Part shown: piece after piece, positions 46,215 through 57,850 of the stretch
Position numbering within the stretch: the stretch's first letter is position 1
How the letters are laid out: the number at the start of each line of letters is the position of its first letter
Source: Trichobilharzia szidati
Lineage: Eukaryota > Platyhelminthes > Trematoda > Strigeidida > Schistosomatidae
Direction of reading: 5' to 3'
Assembly: GCA_944472155.2 (NCBI GenBank)
Contig: OX235271.1
Location: 81,915,256 to 81,979,255, forward strand
DNA: 64,000 bases
Notes under the pieces: generated by a model
The model's input: the letters and a program-made list of their open reading frames with translations, nothing else
The model's database searches: none
What the model was told of the DNA's origin: nothing
Program-made: the position numbers and the translations under genes

Positions 46215-47554
46215 GTAACACAAAACTGTTTGATTTGTAACATTTTATGAAACTTAATTTCGAACAGCTTTTATGCAAAAGAAATGTCTCGATTTTAGGT
46301 TTGTGAGGAAGTGAACAATGCCAACTGAAGTTTTGCTACAATCCTGCATTATTTAGTTGGTAGTTTTAAGTGAAGAAGCTCTGGAAGTCTGCTTCGTTTT
46401 AATTTGGAATTCATCAGCTGTGCTCATCCTTAATTTTGCCATTGATTGTGCTTTAAACCTTTGAGTTACAAGGTGAACATGTGGCCATTCAACCACTAGC
46501 ATAAGATTGAATAGTCTATCCATTCTGATTTCTGTTGACCTGAAAATTATTCCACCCCCCTCCCACTACTAGTTAGCTCCAAGATAGGCCTTCTGAAATT
46601 CATATCAGTAATTGTAAAAGGTGACAGGGAATTTATAAGAAAAAAGAATTCATTTGCCATCCGAGCTCACCTTAGTCACCAAATGGAAACGTGTTCACTG
46701 TGTAGTTGAGAGTATCTTAGTGAGACCGCTGGTAAGATTTTGCACGTATACGCCTGAAGAGTTCTGAACCCTGTGCACAACCACTACTTTTAATCATAGT
46801 CCATTCGAATGCCAATCTTTTCTGAAATGGTATTTATTCACTGGACTTCTCGGTTGAAACTATCTGAGAAACTGAACCAAATGGACGGCATTATTTTAGT
46901 AAATGAAGGCCTCAGAACATTTACTGTTTACCCACAAAAAAGAAATAAGATCAGTCAAAAGGTTTTCTTTTTCCTCACTTTTATTCCCTTTAGGGTATAA
47001 GTGAATTCTGAGGGAAAGCAAAAAACTTATTTTTGAACAAGTAGTTTAGAAAAAAGTACAAAAATGCCTTCAGCCTAACAAGTCCTTTGGTTTATATCAT
47101 CCCAAACAAACCAAACCATACATCAACTATTAGATACCAGTAAGTTAGTTAGGGTCTCTTCACCAGGTCACATATACGAACAAACACTCGATGATGACTA
47201 CAGACGACAGTGTCTCCATACTGTGGTTAGAAAAAGGTTAGAGTTGGTGAGTTACTGGATTCTGACCCTCAATGAATAGTTGCGTGCTCGTTTTATAACC
47301 TGTAGGTCGAGGTTTAATTCAAAGTAAGGTCATATATGTGTACTGCAGAAGAAGCCCAAAGTAACACAACATAGCTGTTCACTGTTACCTGATTTTCAAT
47401 AGTTTACCAACTGTTGAATACATCTGTACTGAAATCAATCAAATTCCGACCATGTCAAGACTTAAAAATCAATTAGTTGCTTGATTATCTACACTGAGCA
47501 CCCAACTTCAAATGTATGGATAATAAGCAGCATTTTGTGGATGATACTGTTTTG

Positions 47555-47740
47555 TTTTACGAGTTGATCACGGGCTGATATCAGTTAGAGAACCATTGAA
47601 AACCAGTGAGGACTGGACAGCTTCTGTTTCATCCTAATTTGGGAATCATCGGCAGTACGCACCCACTGGGATTCGAACCCAGGACCTTCCGGTTACAAGG
47701 CAAGCTCGTATACCATTCAGCCACTGGGACCCGATTCAAC
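47555..47740 (-). repeat. tRNA-derived SINE, second family, copy 3
   Basis: Minus strand: CCCAGTGGCTGAATGG (A box) and CCTGGGTTCGAATCC (B box), then the family body ending GATATCAGCCCGTGATCAAC. Confidence 0.75.
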
Positions 47741-48299
47741 GGCTCATGAATTCTAACTATTGTTATACCGAAGAGCTTATTTACAGTGAATTTTGTCTTC
47801 TGATATTCATATGTTTGAAACACTTCGCTGACTGTCACAATCCAACATTTCTTGTGAATATTTTCGTGAATACAACACTCCATTTATTTAAATCTTACTC
47901 CTAAAAACTTTATGGAGTAGAATAATCGTCTTTTTGAACGGAATGTCCACTACTACTTATTCTGTATAAAATAACGAAAATCACAATTTCTTTCAAAAAT
48001 GTAATGTGGATTTAATTCGTTTTTAGAAATTACTTACATTTACTTAGATTTGGAGAATATTTCACTTTCAAAAATGGAAAATCTCTTCACAGTTTAATCT
48101 AGGTTTATAAACAAAAAGGTCATTGCAACTGGAGACATGAGTCAATATTTTGCAAGTTGTTTACAAGCCACATAGTTCGTGTAGGTATTGTTTAGCCGAG
48201 TATTGCTTCATGTAAGTAGCAGCACGAGATTTATGACTTTATCATTTTTAAATATAGCTTTACACCTAACCAACATTATCTGCAGTTAATCAAGTTAGT

Positions 48300-48530
48300 A
48301 TTAGATGGTTGGAGGCAGTCGACAGGAAGTCTTGCTTGACCCAGATTTCGTGGTAGTTGGCACTCGTCTAATACCAACAATTCACGGTGCACCTTAATGA
48401 CGAGCCACCTAACATGGTGATCACATTGCAAACCTGACTGATAGAATTCAGTCTGCAGTAAACAAAGGACTAGACAGACACATTACACTAGTTACTGACT
48501 AGTGTCTAATCAAAAATTAATCAAGGTGGT
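48300..48530 (-). repeat. tRNA-derived SINE, third family, fragment
   Basis: The plus strand reads GGAGGCAGTCGACAGGAAGT and CACTCGTC, followed by a trailing segment beginning GCACCTTAATGACGAGCCAC, as in the copies at 49830 and 59335. The tRNA-like head is missing. Confidence 0.5.
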
Positions 48531-48654
48531 TATGTCGGTGACGTATACGGAATCAAGTTGATTTAGCGGTTTACCATTAATTTGGCAAGTGGGGTGGATT
48601 ACTTCACTGCGAAAATGATCGAATTCTGACCATCTCAACTAAATATAGTACGTG

Positions 48655-48870
48655 ACTTCATTTGGATTGAGGATGACTATTAGTGGGATTCAAGATGTGC
48701 ATTTCATCTCTTTTGAGACTCACCATCTGTATGCACTTATTCTATCAGTAAGCAGTGGTGTTCCCACTACAACTGAAACCCTACACCCATCCTTTCAAAA
48801 GTCAAAACATTATCCACTACGCTACACAAGCCACGAAAGCGATCCGTTGTGCAACGGGTACCAAATATTA
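48655..48870 (-). repeat. Sm-alpha-type SINE
   Basis: Minus strand: a tRNA-like head with TGTAGCGTAGTGGATAATG, then the ribozyme region, then CTTGAATCCCACTAATAGTC. The order is the same as at 38500-38810. Confidence 0.65.
48681..48738 (-). ncRNA. Degenerate Sm-alpha hammerhead ribozyme
   Basis: Minus strand: GTGCATACAG, then ATGGTGA in place of CTGATGA, then a good stem II (GTCTC AAAA GAGAT), GAAA, and ATCTTGAATCCCAC. Core residues C3 and A6 are replaced, so cleavage is not expected. Confidence 0.6.
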
Positions 48871-49346
48871 TTTTGTTTTTGAGTTGGTTTGCTTTTCCCC
48901 TTGATTTAGTATGTAGGACCAAAGTTCTGGGTATCTGTAGACATGTGAGACCCCAGTACAGAAGCTTCAACGATGTCTGAAGATTAACGTGACCTTATAT
49001 AAGTCGATGGTGAATAGCAGTGGAATATGTGCTTCATATTAGGACACAGTCTTACGTGTCTCAGAAGTACATGATACTGCTTTACATGGAAAAATATCAA
49101 ACAAGTATATTTCCGTTATAACTACTGCTCATACTTTTTTGATTTAATTCAAAAAAATATATAATAAAGGTGTAAATTTTTTCTGTCACTATTGAATATC
49201 ATTGTGACATAAGATGTGATCATTTCCAAGCTATATGATTCATGACTCAATACTGACTGACACTCAATGTTTCCCATAGTTTGATTCTGTTTGTTTAATT
49301 TAAATTTCACTTTCTTAAAAATTATTATCTTGTATTTATATTTTAG

Positions 49347-49450
49347 GTCCATTTGGTTTGGTCTTCTTTGTCCTGGGCATTGTGTCACTGGCTATTTGTT
49401 TATTCGGTTTCTGTGGAGCATGCTGCAAAAATCGTACCTGTCTTAAAACG
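49347..49450 (+). CDS. Tetraspanin, exon 3 (membrane segment 2)
   Basis: Follows TATATTTTAG; two bases complete the split Ser codon and the exon ends in phase 0 at ACG|GTAATT. It reads PFGLVFFVLGIVSLAICLFG, a hydrophobic membrane segment, followed by FCGACCKNRTCLKT. The G-x-CGA-C-(5)-CL pattern is the cytoplasmic-loop hallmark of tetraspanins (the PS00421-type signature region), with cysteines that are typical palmitoylation sites. This is the most diagnostic exon of the gene. Confidence 0.88.
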
Positions 49451-49587
49451 GTAATTTATAATAAAAACAATATTACTGGTGAATATAATAGATTTGTTGG
49501 CTAGTCACAGCCACTTCATGTGCATACTGTAAATATTTTCCCCCAGGTTTACTGAAATAAAATAATTCATACAATTACACCGATGTG

Positions 49588-49807
49588 CGTTAGTTCACCA
49601 ACGACGCGCATGTCGTCTGAGATTCAATTCCCAGCTGACGCACTCCGAAACCTTGAGAAGCTAACAGTAAGACTGGTAAAGAGAGAAGGTTAGACTTGAG
49701 ACTAGCAACCTCACCTCGTACAAATAAAACTATTGCTACCGGAACTTCAAGTCTCTGGCTTGAAGCCCTGTGTTCTGATCGGAATGTAAGGAAATGAAAT
49801 AAAATAA
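49588..49807 (+). repeat. tRNA-derived SINE with RTE-like tail, copy 4
   Basis: A weak tRNA-like head (CGTTAGTTCACC, B-box-like GAGATTCAATTCCC) leads to a body and a tail GGCTTGAAGCCCTGTGTTCT. Flanks AATTACACCGATGTG (49573-49587) and AATTACATAGATGTG (49808-49822) look like an aged target duplication. It lies in tetraspanin intron 3. Confidence 0.72.
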
Positions 49808-49829
49808 AATTACATAGATGTGACAATAT

Positions 49830-50395
49830 ATTAGATGGTTGTAGGCAATCGGAGGGAAGTCTTACTTGACCTACGTTTCGTGCTAGTTGGCACTTACCTG
49901 TCAGCAATCTTGAAGGAACTAATGTCCCTTCTGAGATTTGGACTCACGTTACACGGTGCTGCAATCAGAGATGTTACCACTGAGCTATTCGGCCTCGAGA
50001 CTGACCTCCTGTAGGACTGTATTGGATACTTTGATTGTACATTAATAACTAGTGTGATTTGTCTAGTCCTTTGTTAGGTGCAGACTGAATTCTATCAGTC
50101 AGTCTGGGCGACGCTGTTTCGAATCTCAGAAGGGACATAAGTTCCTTCAGAGTTGCAGATACGCCTTGCTGAGCGCGTGAGCGCGAACTAGTACGAAACC
50201 TAGGTCAAGCAAGACTTCCTGTTGATTGCCTCCAACCATCTAATATCATCAAATCAATGTACATCGTGATAGCGAGCTAACTAAAGTGGTGGCCACGTTT
50301 CAAACTTGACGTATGGAATTCACTCTGCACCAAAGAGAAGACTGGACACATCATACTAGTTACTTGTGTCCAATCAAAGTATGTAACAATATGTC
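49830..50395. repeat. tRNA-derived SINE, third family, inverted pair
   Basis: Minus copy (about 49835-50100) with TCAGTGGTAACATCTCTGAT (A-box region) on the minus strand, and plus piece (about 50100-50260) with GTTTCGAATCTCAGAAGGGA. A trailing segment (50265-50395) repeats that at 43087-43210. The arrangement mirrors that at 42740-43210. Confidence 0.65.
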
Positions 50396-51059
50396 ACGCA
50401 GGTGCTCATAGGTGTTTACTGGGGAATGTTTGAAATATAGGATAAATTATATCCAACTGTCCAAAATATCTTAAACTATCGGAGTGGGAAAGACTCCGTG
50501 TTTGGCATGCATTGTCTGAGCAAACAAAATGATCCATGCAGTGGAGAGTGGAAAAAGCAAACAAGATTATAATCGGCTAAGAGGAATTGTATATTCGCAC
50601 ACTGAGTTGATTAAAGCAAGTATAAATGCAATAACCGAATGCTTGAAAGCAACACGTCATATGTAACAAGATGACGTTAAAGGAGTTTTTTTCTAATCTC
50701 TGATCTAAGTGTACATATATTTTGATAAATAAAATAACTGTAGTTCCAGATATAACGGGGAAGATTTTAACTTAGGTGGATGATTTCAATGTACTTGTGT
50801 TATCTGAGCTGCACGGTTTGTTTATAAAGCTTTCATTACCTTACTAGACAGTATCTTCAGTGCATTCTTCGATTTGAGCTTTTAGATTTCTCCACGAGTT
50901 TCCAAGTCAACTATCCTAGTAACCTTGAACTTGATTGGTTTCTTTTGTCAATTTTCACACCTCCTAGTCTACTTGCATTGGTACTTATTGTTTCCATGAC
51001 CTGAAGTTTTTCCTCTCATGGATTGGTAAATTTTGTCAATGTTACTGTGTCTGTTGGTT

Positions 51060-52440
51060 GGCTATTCATCGAAATATTAGGCTTCCAAAAATTCTCTAAC
51101 TTTCTTGGTGTTTCTTCTGTCTAGTATTTCAGCTTTGTCCCACTCGAATCGATGTCCGCGGTTGTCTATATGCTGTGATATGAACCAGTGGATATCATAT
51201 CTTTTGACAGCCAGTTTATGATCGCGGATACGAAGAAAAGGAGGTCGTCTACTTTGACCAATGTAGTGTTTTTCGCAGTAGTTGCAACTCATTTTGTAGA
51301 TGATGTTAGTTTTCTCTTTTTTTTCACTGTTAAGTCATTTGGTTAACATAGAGTGTAGTGAAGTGATTTTGTTACTTTGTGTGCGACATCAATTCCTAAA
51401 AGTTTGGGGAGACTTGTATTGATTTCTGGGACATCCTTTACATATGGTAAGATGATTTCCTTTGTGTTTTCACTGGGGGCCTTTGATTCGGTCAGGGGAG
51501 GATGGAGGGTAGTTGTCTTTTGATGAGGTTTTGTGCATATCCATTTTTTATTGAAGACGTCCATAAGGTATAAGTATAAAACTTGGGCACTGTGGTAGAG
51601 TGTAACTCCATCAGTAATGTCATCAGTTAATATTACTGTGTTACACTGTGTGATTTATCAAAATAAAATCTTATCCATAACGTCCATAAGGTATTTTCCT
51701 CTAATTTTCCTCAAGGTAAGGGTGCTGCAGTGAGTCCTGGCACTCTTGAATAATGCTTGTAAGCAAATCGTTTTGTGTGTTGTTGAGTTTTTTCTGTTGT
51801 AATTGAGTATGTGATCTTTGCGAATTGACTTTCTGTTCACTTTAGTCTCCGATTTTCCTGTGGTTGTATGCATGATTAAGACCTCCTCAGATTCATCTTC
51901 TTCTGTGAATTTGATGTCGTTGAAGAGGTTGTTTATTAAGTTGTGAGTTTTGCCTAGGTCATTTTTTGAATTTTACAAATATGTCATATAGATAACGCAT
52001 CCAAATTTTTGTCCTAATCTTCGGTAGGATTATGTTTCCGAGTCCTTACATCACAGCCTCCGCAATCAGGACTGAAAGGAACAATCCCATAGATGTTCGT
52101 TTAATTTGCTCATGTATTTGGCCGTTGAAATGAAAATACGTTGCTAGATATAGGTCTATGCATTCCAACATCCAACCTGAGTGTTGTGGGAAGTGCCCGT
52201 CGTTGCTGGGTAGTAACTGCTCCATGGTTTCTTTTGTTAATTTATGTCCAATTGAAGTACATAATGATGTGACATCCAGGGATACCATTATTCCTTGGTA
52301 ATCTATTTGAATGCCTTTCATTTTTTCTAGTAACTAGTTTGCAAATTTGATGGAGTGATCGCAGGATGTTTCAATTTTCTGTACAGTTATTTATATAAAT
52401 TCTATGTTGTGGTCATGAGAGTCAGGATTTTGCCTAGTAA
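51060..52440 (-). pseudogene. Penelope-like element, family E (reverse transcriptase and GIY-YIG remnants)
   Basis: Minus strand, high to low: GIMVSLDVTSLCTSIGHKLT (about 52290-52230) is the reverse-transcriptase VSFDVxSLFT block. IKRTSMGLFLSVLIAEAVM (about 52105-52050) is the QxxGxPMGSxLSPxxAE block. After a broken stretch, MSCNYCEKHYIGQSRRP (about 51290-51240) is the GIY-YIG endonuclease core (YIG with downstream Arg). The catalytic YxDD block is recognisable only as IWMRYLYDIFVKF near 51990. A palindromic element (51572-51679) interrupts the frame. It lies in tetraspanin intron 3. Confidence 0.8.
51572..51679 (+). repeat. Palindromic retroposed element, copy 3, with target duplication
   Basis: Head ACTTGGGCACTGTGGTAG, then a shortened hairpin part, then the family end (ATCAAAATAAAATCTTATCC). 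Perfect 15-bp duplications, ACGTCCATAAGGTAT, lie at 51557-51571 and 51680-51694 within the PLE, so it is younger than the PLE. Confidence 0.9.
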
Positions 52441-52930
52441 GACAATGAAAGTTTCGCAGGTAAACCATCCAGCTCAGAGAACACAACTACACCAAAAGAA
52501 ACTGTAGTTTTTCTTAGCTCCTTAGCTTAAATAAATTGTGACTTTAATGCTGTGCATTTGAATTTAGTTAGTTCTAAGTTCGGTGAAAATCATCTACTAA
52601 GTCGCTATCATCTTATAGACGTTAACAGATATCAATGACAATGGAAGTGAGGACTGTGTTACTGAAGCCCTACAACCTCATAAGACACATATTTAAAGAC
52701 ATTTATTGAAGAAACTCCAAACACAGTTTATATAATATTAAGTATGGATTATATTTTAAAAAAACAAGTTGGTAATGTAGAAATTGAAAAAATTCAGTTG
52801 ATAATCCAATACTTGAAGTGATGCCTTATTAAGGTTATTCGCATGAACAGTAAACATCTTTATTTTCTTTAATTTATTTCATTAGAGGCGAAAAGTTTTA
52901 TTTTATTTGTTTCCATTAAAGTTTTGTTCT
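52441..52930. other. Stretch with no recognised feature
   Basis: AT-rich intron sequence; nothing recognised. Confidence 0.4.
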
Positions 52931-53310
52931 TCAAGTATCGGTTTGTAGGGATTTGATTGATTGGTTACAGGATTTCATCTTGAGTTGACATCGGTAGTTA
53001 CCTGGGATAGAGTACAGCAGGTCAGGTATCAGGACAAATACTCGCCAAAGACATTGGCTAGTGGTCTCGTTATGTCGTTAATTGGCAGAAGTTGAAATTC
53101 ATGGACCACTGGATCAGGTCCCAGATGCTTGATGGTCTACGAGCTGGCTCGCCTTGTAACCAGAAGATCCTGGGTTAGAAACTCAGTGGGTCCGTACTTC
53201 CGAAGAGTCCTGAACTAGGACGAAACTGGTGTCCAGTAACACGATGCTGGTTTTCTAATGGTTCCCTAACTGATGTCAGCTCATGACGAAATCCTGTAAC
53301 CAGTTTCTTG
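52931..53310 (+). repeat. tRNA-derived SINE, second family, copies
   Basis: A short inverted tail (52940-53000) and then a plus copy from about 53110: CCCAGATGCTTGATGG (A box), CCTGGGTTAGAAACTC (damaged B box), and a body ending GATGTCAGCTCATGACGAAA. Confidence 0.65.
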
Positions 53311-53839
53311 TTCATTGAAAAGTATACATTTCGAAGTAGACTTTCATCATAATTTGCATAGGAAATGAGAAGCAATCACATTACAATATGTCGCCTGAAT
53401 AACATTAGTATAAGGAAGGCCAACACTAAATAAGACATGATATATACTGGTGATTGATACGAATATCTTTGACCGAAGTATTATCAGGAAACTGCCAATG
53501 GGCAATTAGGCATCTTTGTTGTGACCACAGACTTCTTTCTTCAAGATGTAAGTACAACAGCACACTTTATATACTGCTCCGCTAACTTTTACTTTCACGG
53601 ACAGACAATTTAAACTTGTATAATTTCTGAAATTTTATCCAATTTTCATTAGGTTTCTTTAAATGGTTTTTGTGAGATTAGCTTAACATGTTCAGTCCGG
53701 AAAGTTTGTAAGGAAAGACTTTTACTTTTAATGCATATAATTTCATGTTAAAAAAATGTTGTTTCAAATGTAATGTAGAACTTCATTTCTACTGTTTAAT
53801 TTAATTTGTGAAACCCTTCATCGTGAAATAAAAGAGAAG

Positions 53840-53921
53840 TTAAATGCTGAAGATAATGATGGAGATGTCGAAGCTGGCCAGAATCGGAAAGACAAGATAC
53901 GTCTTCATCTACCTGAAACCA
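53840..53921 (+). pseudogene. RTE/SR2-like LINE copy 7, left piece
   Basis: Reads a fragment of the frame after the catalytic block (GDVEAGQNRKDKI region; GIGKARxxFINLKP in the family) and stops at CTGAAACCA (53913-53921), where a PLE is inserted. The rest resumes at 55481. Confidence 0.75.
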
Positions 53922-55480
53922 CGGAATATACACATTTGGTCATAGGGAATAAAATGACAGTTGCGACGAAGAAAATTTTCTTTTCGACGAAGTCATCATC
54001 TAAGCTGTACATTCGTGTATTTACATCAAATGGATGGGAAAGTTCCAGAATAATTTCCGGTTAAGGGTCAAATTAATAAAAATTACAATTAGGAATTAGG
54101 ATGCCATAATGAACAGGGGGACGGTTAAACCTCAAACAAAGTAGCATAATAACTAAGAAGATTGACACTGTGCAATTGGGGGTTAGAAATGTAGAAATAA
54201 CAAAATAGACAGGATGTTTGGATAAAAAACTAACGTGATGAATAATTGTTTATGCAATCAGGGATTAAATATGTAGAAACAGTAAAATGACAAAATAAAC
54301 AGGAAGTGTGGATATGAAAATATGGTAGTGTAAACAGGGATTAAAAAAACTTAAAATAACATGAATAAACAGGAAGTTTAGATAAGAAAGGCGATGGGAT
54401 GGTCATTACTAAAAAATATTTACCTGTTTATGATGGCCATGGCAGGGACAGAGGTTGGACGTATTTCTTTTGGATACAAAGCGTGGGTTTGAGTTTTTGG
54501 ATAGCTAACGCCTCAGCTATGCCCAGATGTCTTGATTTCACTCCCTTTGGAAGGTTTGATTGAATCGTGCATATTACTTTGAAGGACTTTTCGAAAGGCG
54601 CTGAATGTCTTGGGTTGACCAGATGTTCTGTCACTGAACTGTATACACGTTTTTGGTCTCCTTTTACTAGCCAGGCTGGGTAGTGTTCACGAGCGCGTTT
54701 TTCAAGTCGGCGCATGGTACGGCCGATGTACTCAGCTTCACATGAGCAAGTAAACTGGTATATGCACGTTGAGGTGGCCCAATGCGACAGCTTGTCTTTC
54801 ACGTTCTGGTTGAACAGTTTCTTGCAGGAAAACGTCAGTCGTAGGCTCGCGGTGAAGTATGTTTTCCTCAGCTGTTTGAAGAGGCATTTATGAGGGATTT
54901 CTGCTTCAGTATCACCTTTGAACTGTAGATTAAGCAGAAGTATTTTCTTTGGAACAGATTGGACTTGTTTGGAAGTCTTCTTAGATTTGAAATTCTTGTC
55001 TATGAACCTGGGCGGGAAACCGTTTTCCATCAGGGTTTTCTGGAGATTACGCAGTTCTCCCTCAATCACTTCCTCGCTGCATATCTTCCGAATCCTCGAG
55101 GAAAGAGCGTATATCAGGTTCATCTTTCTGCTTAGGGGCACGAGGCTTTGAAAGTTGATGAATTGTCCATTCCATATAGGCTTTTTGTATATGGACCTTT
55201 TGAAAGAGTTGTTGTCGTTTTTTGTCAAATGGACGTCGATAAAGTCAAACATTCCGTCGGATTCAGTCTCAAGTACAAAGTCAATGTTTGGGTGGGCGTT
55301 GTTGAAGATTTGAAGTAAGTTCTCAAGGTCCAGCTTCTCATCACAAATGATGAAAGTATCATCAATGTATCTCTTGTAGAGATGAAGGTCGTCGATAGTT
55401 GATGAGGCTGGCCATAAAACAGTCGGCTAGGGATGGTCCGTCGAAAAGAAAATTTTCTTCGCTGCTACTGTCTTTTCAAT
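53922..55480 (-). mobile_element. Penelope-like element, family D, inserted in an RTE-like copy
   Basis: A 1.56-kb insert between two copies of CTGAAACCA (53913-53921 and 55481-55489). On the minus strand an open frame from about 55395 to 54428 starts at HLYKRYIDDTFIICDE (reverse-transcriptase catalytic YIDD), continues through MFDFIDVHLTKND and a linker (NLQKTLMENGFPPRFIDKNF), has the GIY-YIG-type EAEYIGRTMRRLEKRAREHY (Cys-rich YQFTCSCEAEYIG before it), and ends LCIQKKYVQPLSLPWPS. It is 5'-truncated in the reverse transcriptase, where an inverted piece of terminal repeat is joined (55440-55475). The 3' side (53930-54427) is a terminal repeat like 7040-8490. A frame break near 55400 separates the catalytic block from the block before it. 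Confidence 0.88.
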
Positions 55481-55990
55481 CTGAAACCAGTTTGTAAATC
55501 TGCACTCATCCAGCATAAACAACAAGATTCGGATTCTCAGCACAAATGTTCAGTCAGTCACTGCTTCTATACGGGTCAAAAACTTGACTAGCATGTCACC
55601 AAGAGTACTTCCAACAAGTTACAGACTTTTAGCAACATCTCCTTCCCCTAGTTCCATACTAAAGTTCAGATGGCTGACCAGAAAGAATTAGCAACGAGAA
55701 ACTCTGACTGGAAACAAAACAACCAAGAGCCAATCGCTCAGGAAATATGTATGAGAAAATGGAGGAAGATAGAGCATACGTTGAGGAGTCCGTCGAATGA
55801 CATCGCGCTCAACGCAGGCCAGGACTTGAGTGGAATCTAAATGGGAAACGATTAGTTTGTTGCCCTAGGGTGAGATTGAGGAGATGAGAGATTATGGTCA
55901 ATCGTGGATCCAGCTGAGGAGGACGGCAGAGAATAGAACAAAGTGAAGATGTGTTCCATTCGGAACCCAAGGGAATAGAAATAATAATAA
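55481..55990 (+). pseudogene. RTE/SR2-like LINE copy 7, right piece
   Basis: Continues exactly where 53921 stopped (LKPVCKSALIQH), runs through degraded C-terminal frame and reaches the family tail (GTTCCATTCGGAACCCAAGG) at 55950-55975. Confidence 0.78.
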
Positions 55991-56787
55991 GTGTTTTTAG
56001 GAGAAAAAGATATGGAAGCATCCATACTAAAAACTATGAAATCAATTTCAGAAAACTGCTACTTTCAAACCAGTAATCCAGTAAAGACTAATCATTACTA
56101 CATCGATAATTTATTTATTCGACTCACTGAAGAGAAAATCTCACTCCTCCCCAGAAGGTATCTCTTTCTTAGGTAAGATTTATGTCAGCAGTACTAAGGA
56201 TTTCCTTTCTTAAGGTGTCTGCAAACAAGCAATTCAAGTTTTATGGCAGATAGAAAAGGTCGTCTGGCAGTCTGACTTCGTGGAGGCTGAACTGGTAAAA
56301 TGCTTTCATGCTACATAGACTACTGGTAGTCATATTTGCATTCCTGAAATCTTCAAGGAGAATTGTCATTATCTAGCGTTTTTCTGTACCATCTATTTCT
56401 TCCTTCTTATTCTAATAGGTTGCCATAAAACAATGTGTTCAGTTTTATGATTTTTGTTACACTGTCCGATTTCTACTTTAGTTTAGACAATTTGTAAATT
56501 ATCCTCTTACCATTTGTTTAAATTATCCTTGACTCTTTTGAATTTCAGTCAACCCTCACCATCATTTAAGACATCTTTAAGTAATTCTTTATGCTGCCAA
56601 GTAAATGCAGTAAGTGCACGGGCCTACACATCTTGAGAGTGAGACAGGTATACAGTAACTCTTCTTTGAATGTCTTTTCTACAATCTGATGGAGATGGAG
56701 TTTACACTTTTAGGAAGTATTCAATTTGAGATAATACAGAAACTGATAAATAGCCAGTGAACTCTAACCGAATGGTGTGCTTCGGTA
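55991..56787. other. Stretch with no recognised feature
   Basis: Intron 3 sequence; nothing recognised. Confidence 0.4.
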
Positions 56788-56850
56788 CTTTTTTCATGCA
56801 TTTATTCCCCTTAATGAATTTGAATAAAGCAAGAACAACAGTGTGGTTTG

Positions 56851-56906
56851 TGCAGAATAATATGGTACCATCATTTATTTCATTGGCTTCTCATCAGCTT
56901 CTGCTT
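56851..56906 (-). ncRNA. Hammerhead motif, PLE family A copy 2, left arm
   Basis: Minus strand: GCAGAAG, CTGATGA (intact), GAAGCCAAT, GAAA, stem III with AATAAATGATGGTACCATAT and TTAT, then TTCTGC closing stem I with one bulged G. Confidence 0.6.
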
Positions 56907-57799
56907 ACAGCCTAAATAAATTATAAGGTTTATGTACAGAAAGTTTTAACATACGTGCAAATTTTTCATGGTTTCAGTTGACAGAAGGTTCCGTAATTAG
57001 TGAACAGTGCTTAGAAAATTGTGCTTATATAATTGTTACACAGGCAATCCAAGTTCATCGAACAACATGCTCTTTGGTGCAGTCAAAAGTCGACAGATAC
57101 CCTTCTCATGTTAACTCAAACTGTGTATACAAATTCACATGTATCTGCGAGAGCAGTTACATCGTGAGAACAGAAAGAAGGACACACCTCCAATTTTCTG
57201 AACATGTGCCAGAATGCCTACGTCTCAAGGGAACAAACAAGCGCTATTACCAGACATCTGCTCTATACGGTCATAAGGTGTAAATCGCGAAATCCTTTAA
57301 AATTATCAATAGACAAAGGAGCTCGATTCTCCTCAAATTTGCCAAAGAAATTTCTATCAAACGCTTGAAACCAGATTTATGTGTTCAGAAAGAAGCAGTT
57401 ATTAATCTTTCCTCGCCCTAGTAACTGGATGTCTTTATTCTTTCTTTCGCTTGATTACGTAATCTCTGGCTTTAACCTCACCCTTATCCCTTGACATAAT
57501 GTAATTTTGCTTGTATCTTGTTTCTGTGATTTGAGTTGAACTCAATACATTGTTACCTAATTTACTTGTCACTCAGCATCTTACGCATCTCTCGTCTTTA
57601 TTGCATAACTCCTTTACCATTGTTTGCATACATTTATTTTGTTTAAACTTGAACTGCCTGTGTAAAAAGTGTATAAGCACAATTTTCTGAGCACTGTTCA
57701 CTAATTGTGGAACCTTTTGTCAACTGACACCATGAAAAATTTGCAAATATGTTAAAACTTTTCTGTACATGAACTTAATAATAATCTGTTGGGGCTGTA

Positions 57800-57850
57800 A
57801 ACAGCTGATGAGAAGCCAGTGAAATAAATGATGGTAGCATATTATTCTGC
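57800..57850 (+). ncRNA. Hammerhead motif, PLE family A copy 2, right arm
   Basis: CAG/CTG stem I, CTGATGA (57805-57811), GAAGCCAGT, GAAA (57821-57824), stem III arms ATAA/TTAT, CTGC (57847-57850). The core is intact; stem I is shorter than in copy 1 and helix II is weak. Confidence 0.6.

Larger units (their letters stand above)
46215..49346 (+). other. Tetraspanin intron 2
   Basis: Holds SINE debris: a degenerate second-family piece (about 46330-46560, minus), another (47250-47440, plus), a clearer copy (47555-47740), a third-family fragment (48300-48520) and an Sm-alpha copy (48655-48870). Stretches between are AT-rich with nothing recognised. Confidence 0.65.

Noticed and set aside
46215..46240. 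Extension of tetraspanin exon 2 to the TAA near 46238
   Set aside because: It would end the protein after membrane segment 1; the donor at 46215 gives the exact phase needed by exon 3.
54428..55252. 274-codon open frame as a host gene
   Set aside because: It is the reverse-transcriptase end and GIY-YIG part of a Penelope-like element with target duplications on both sides.
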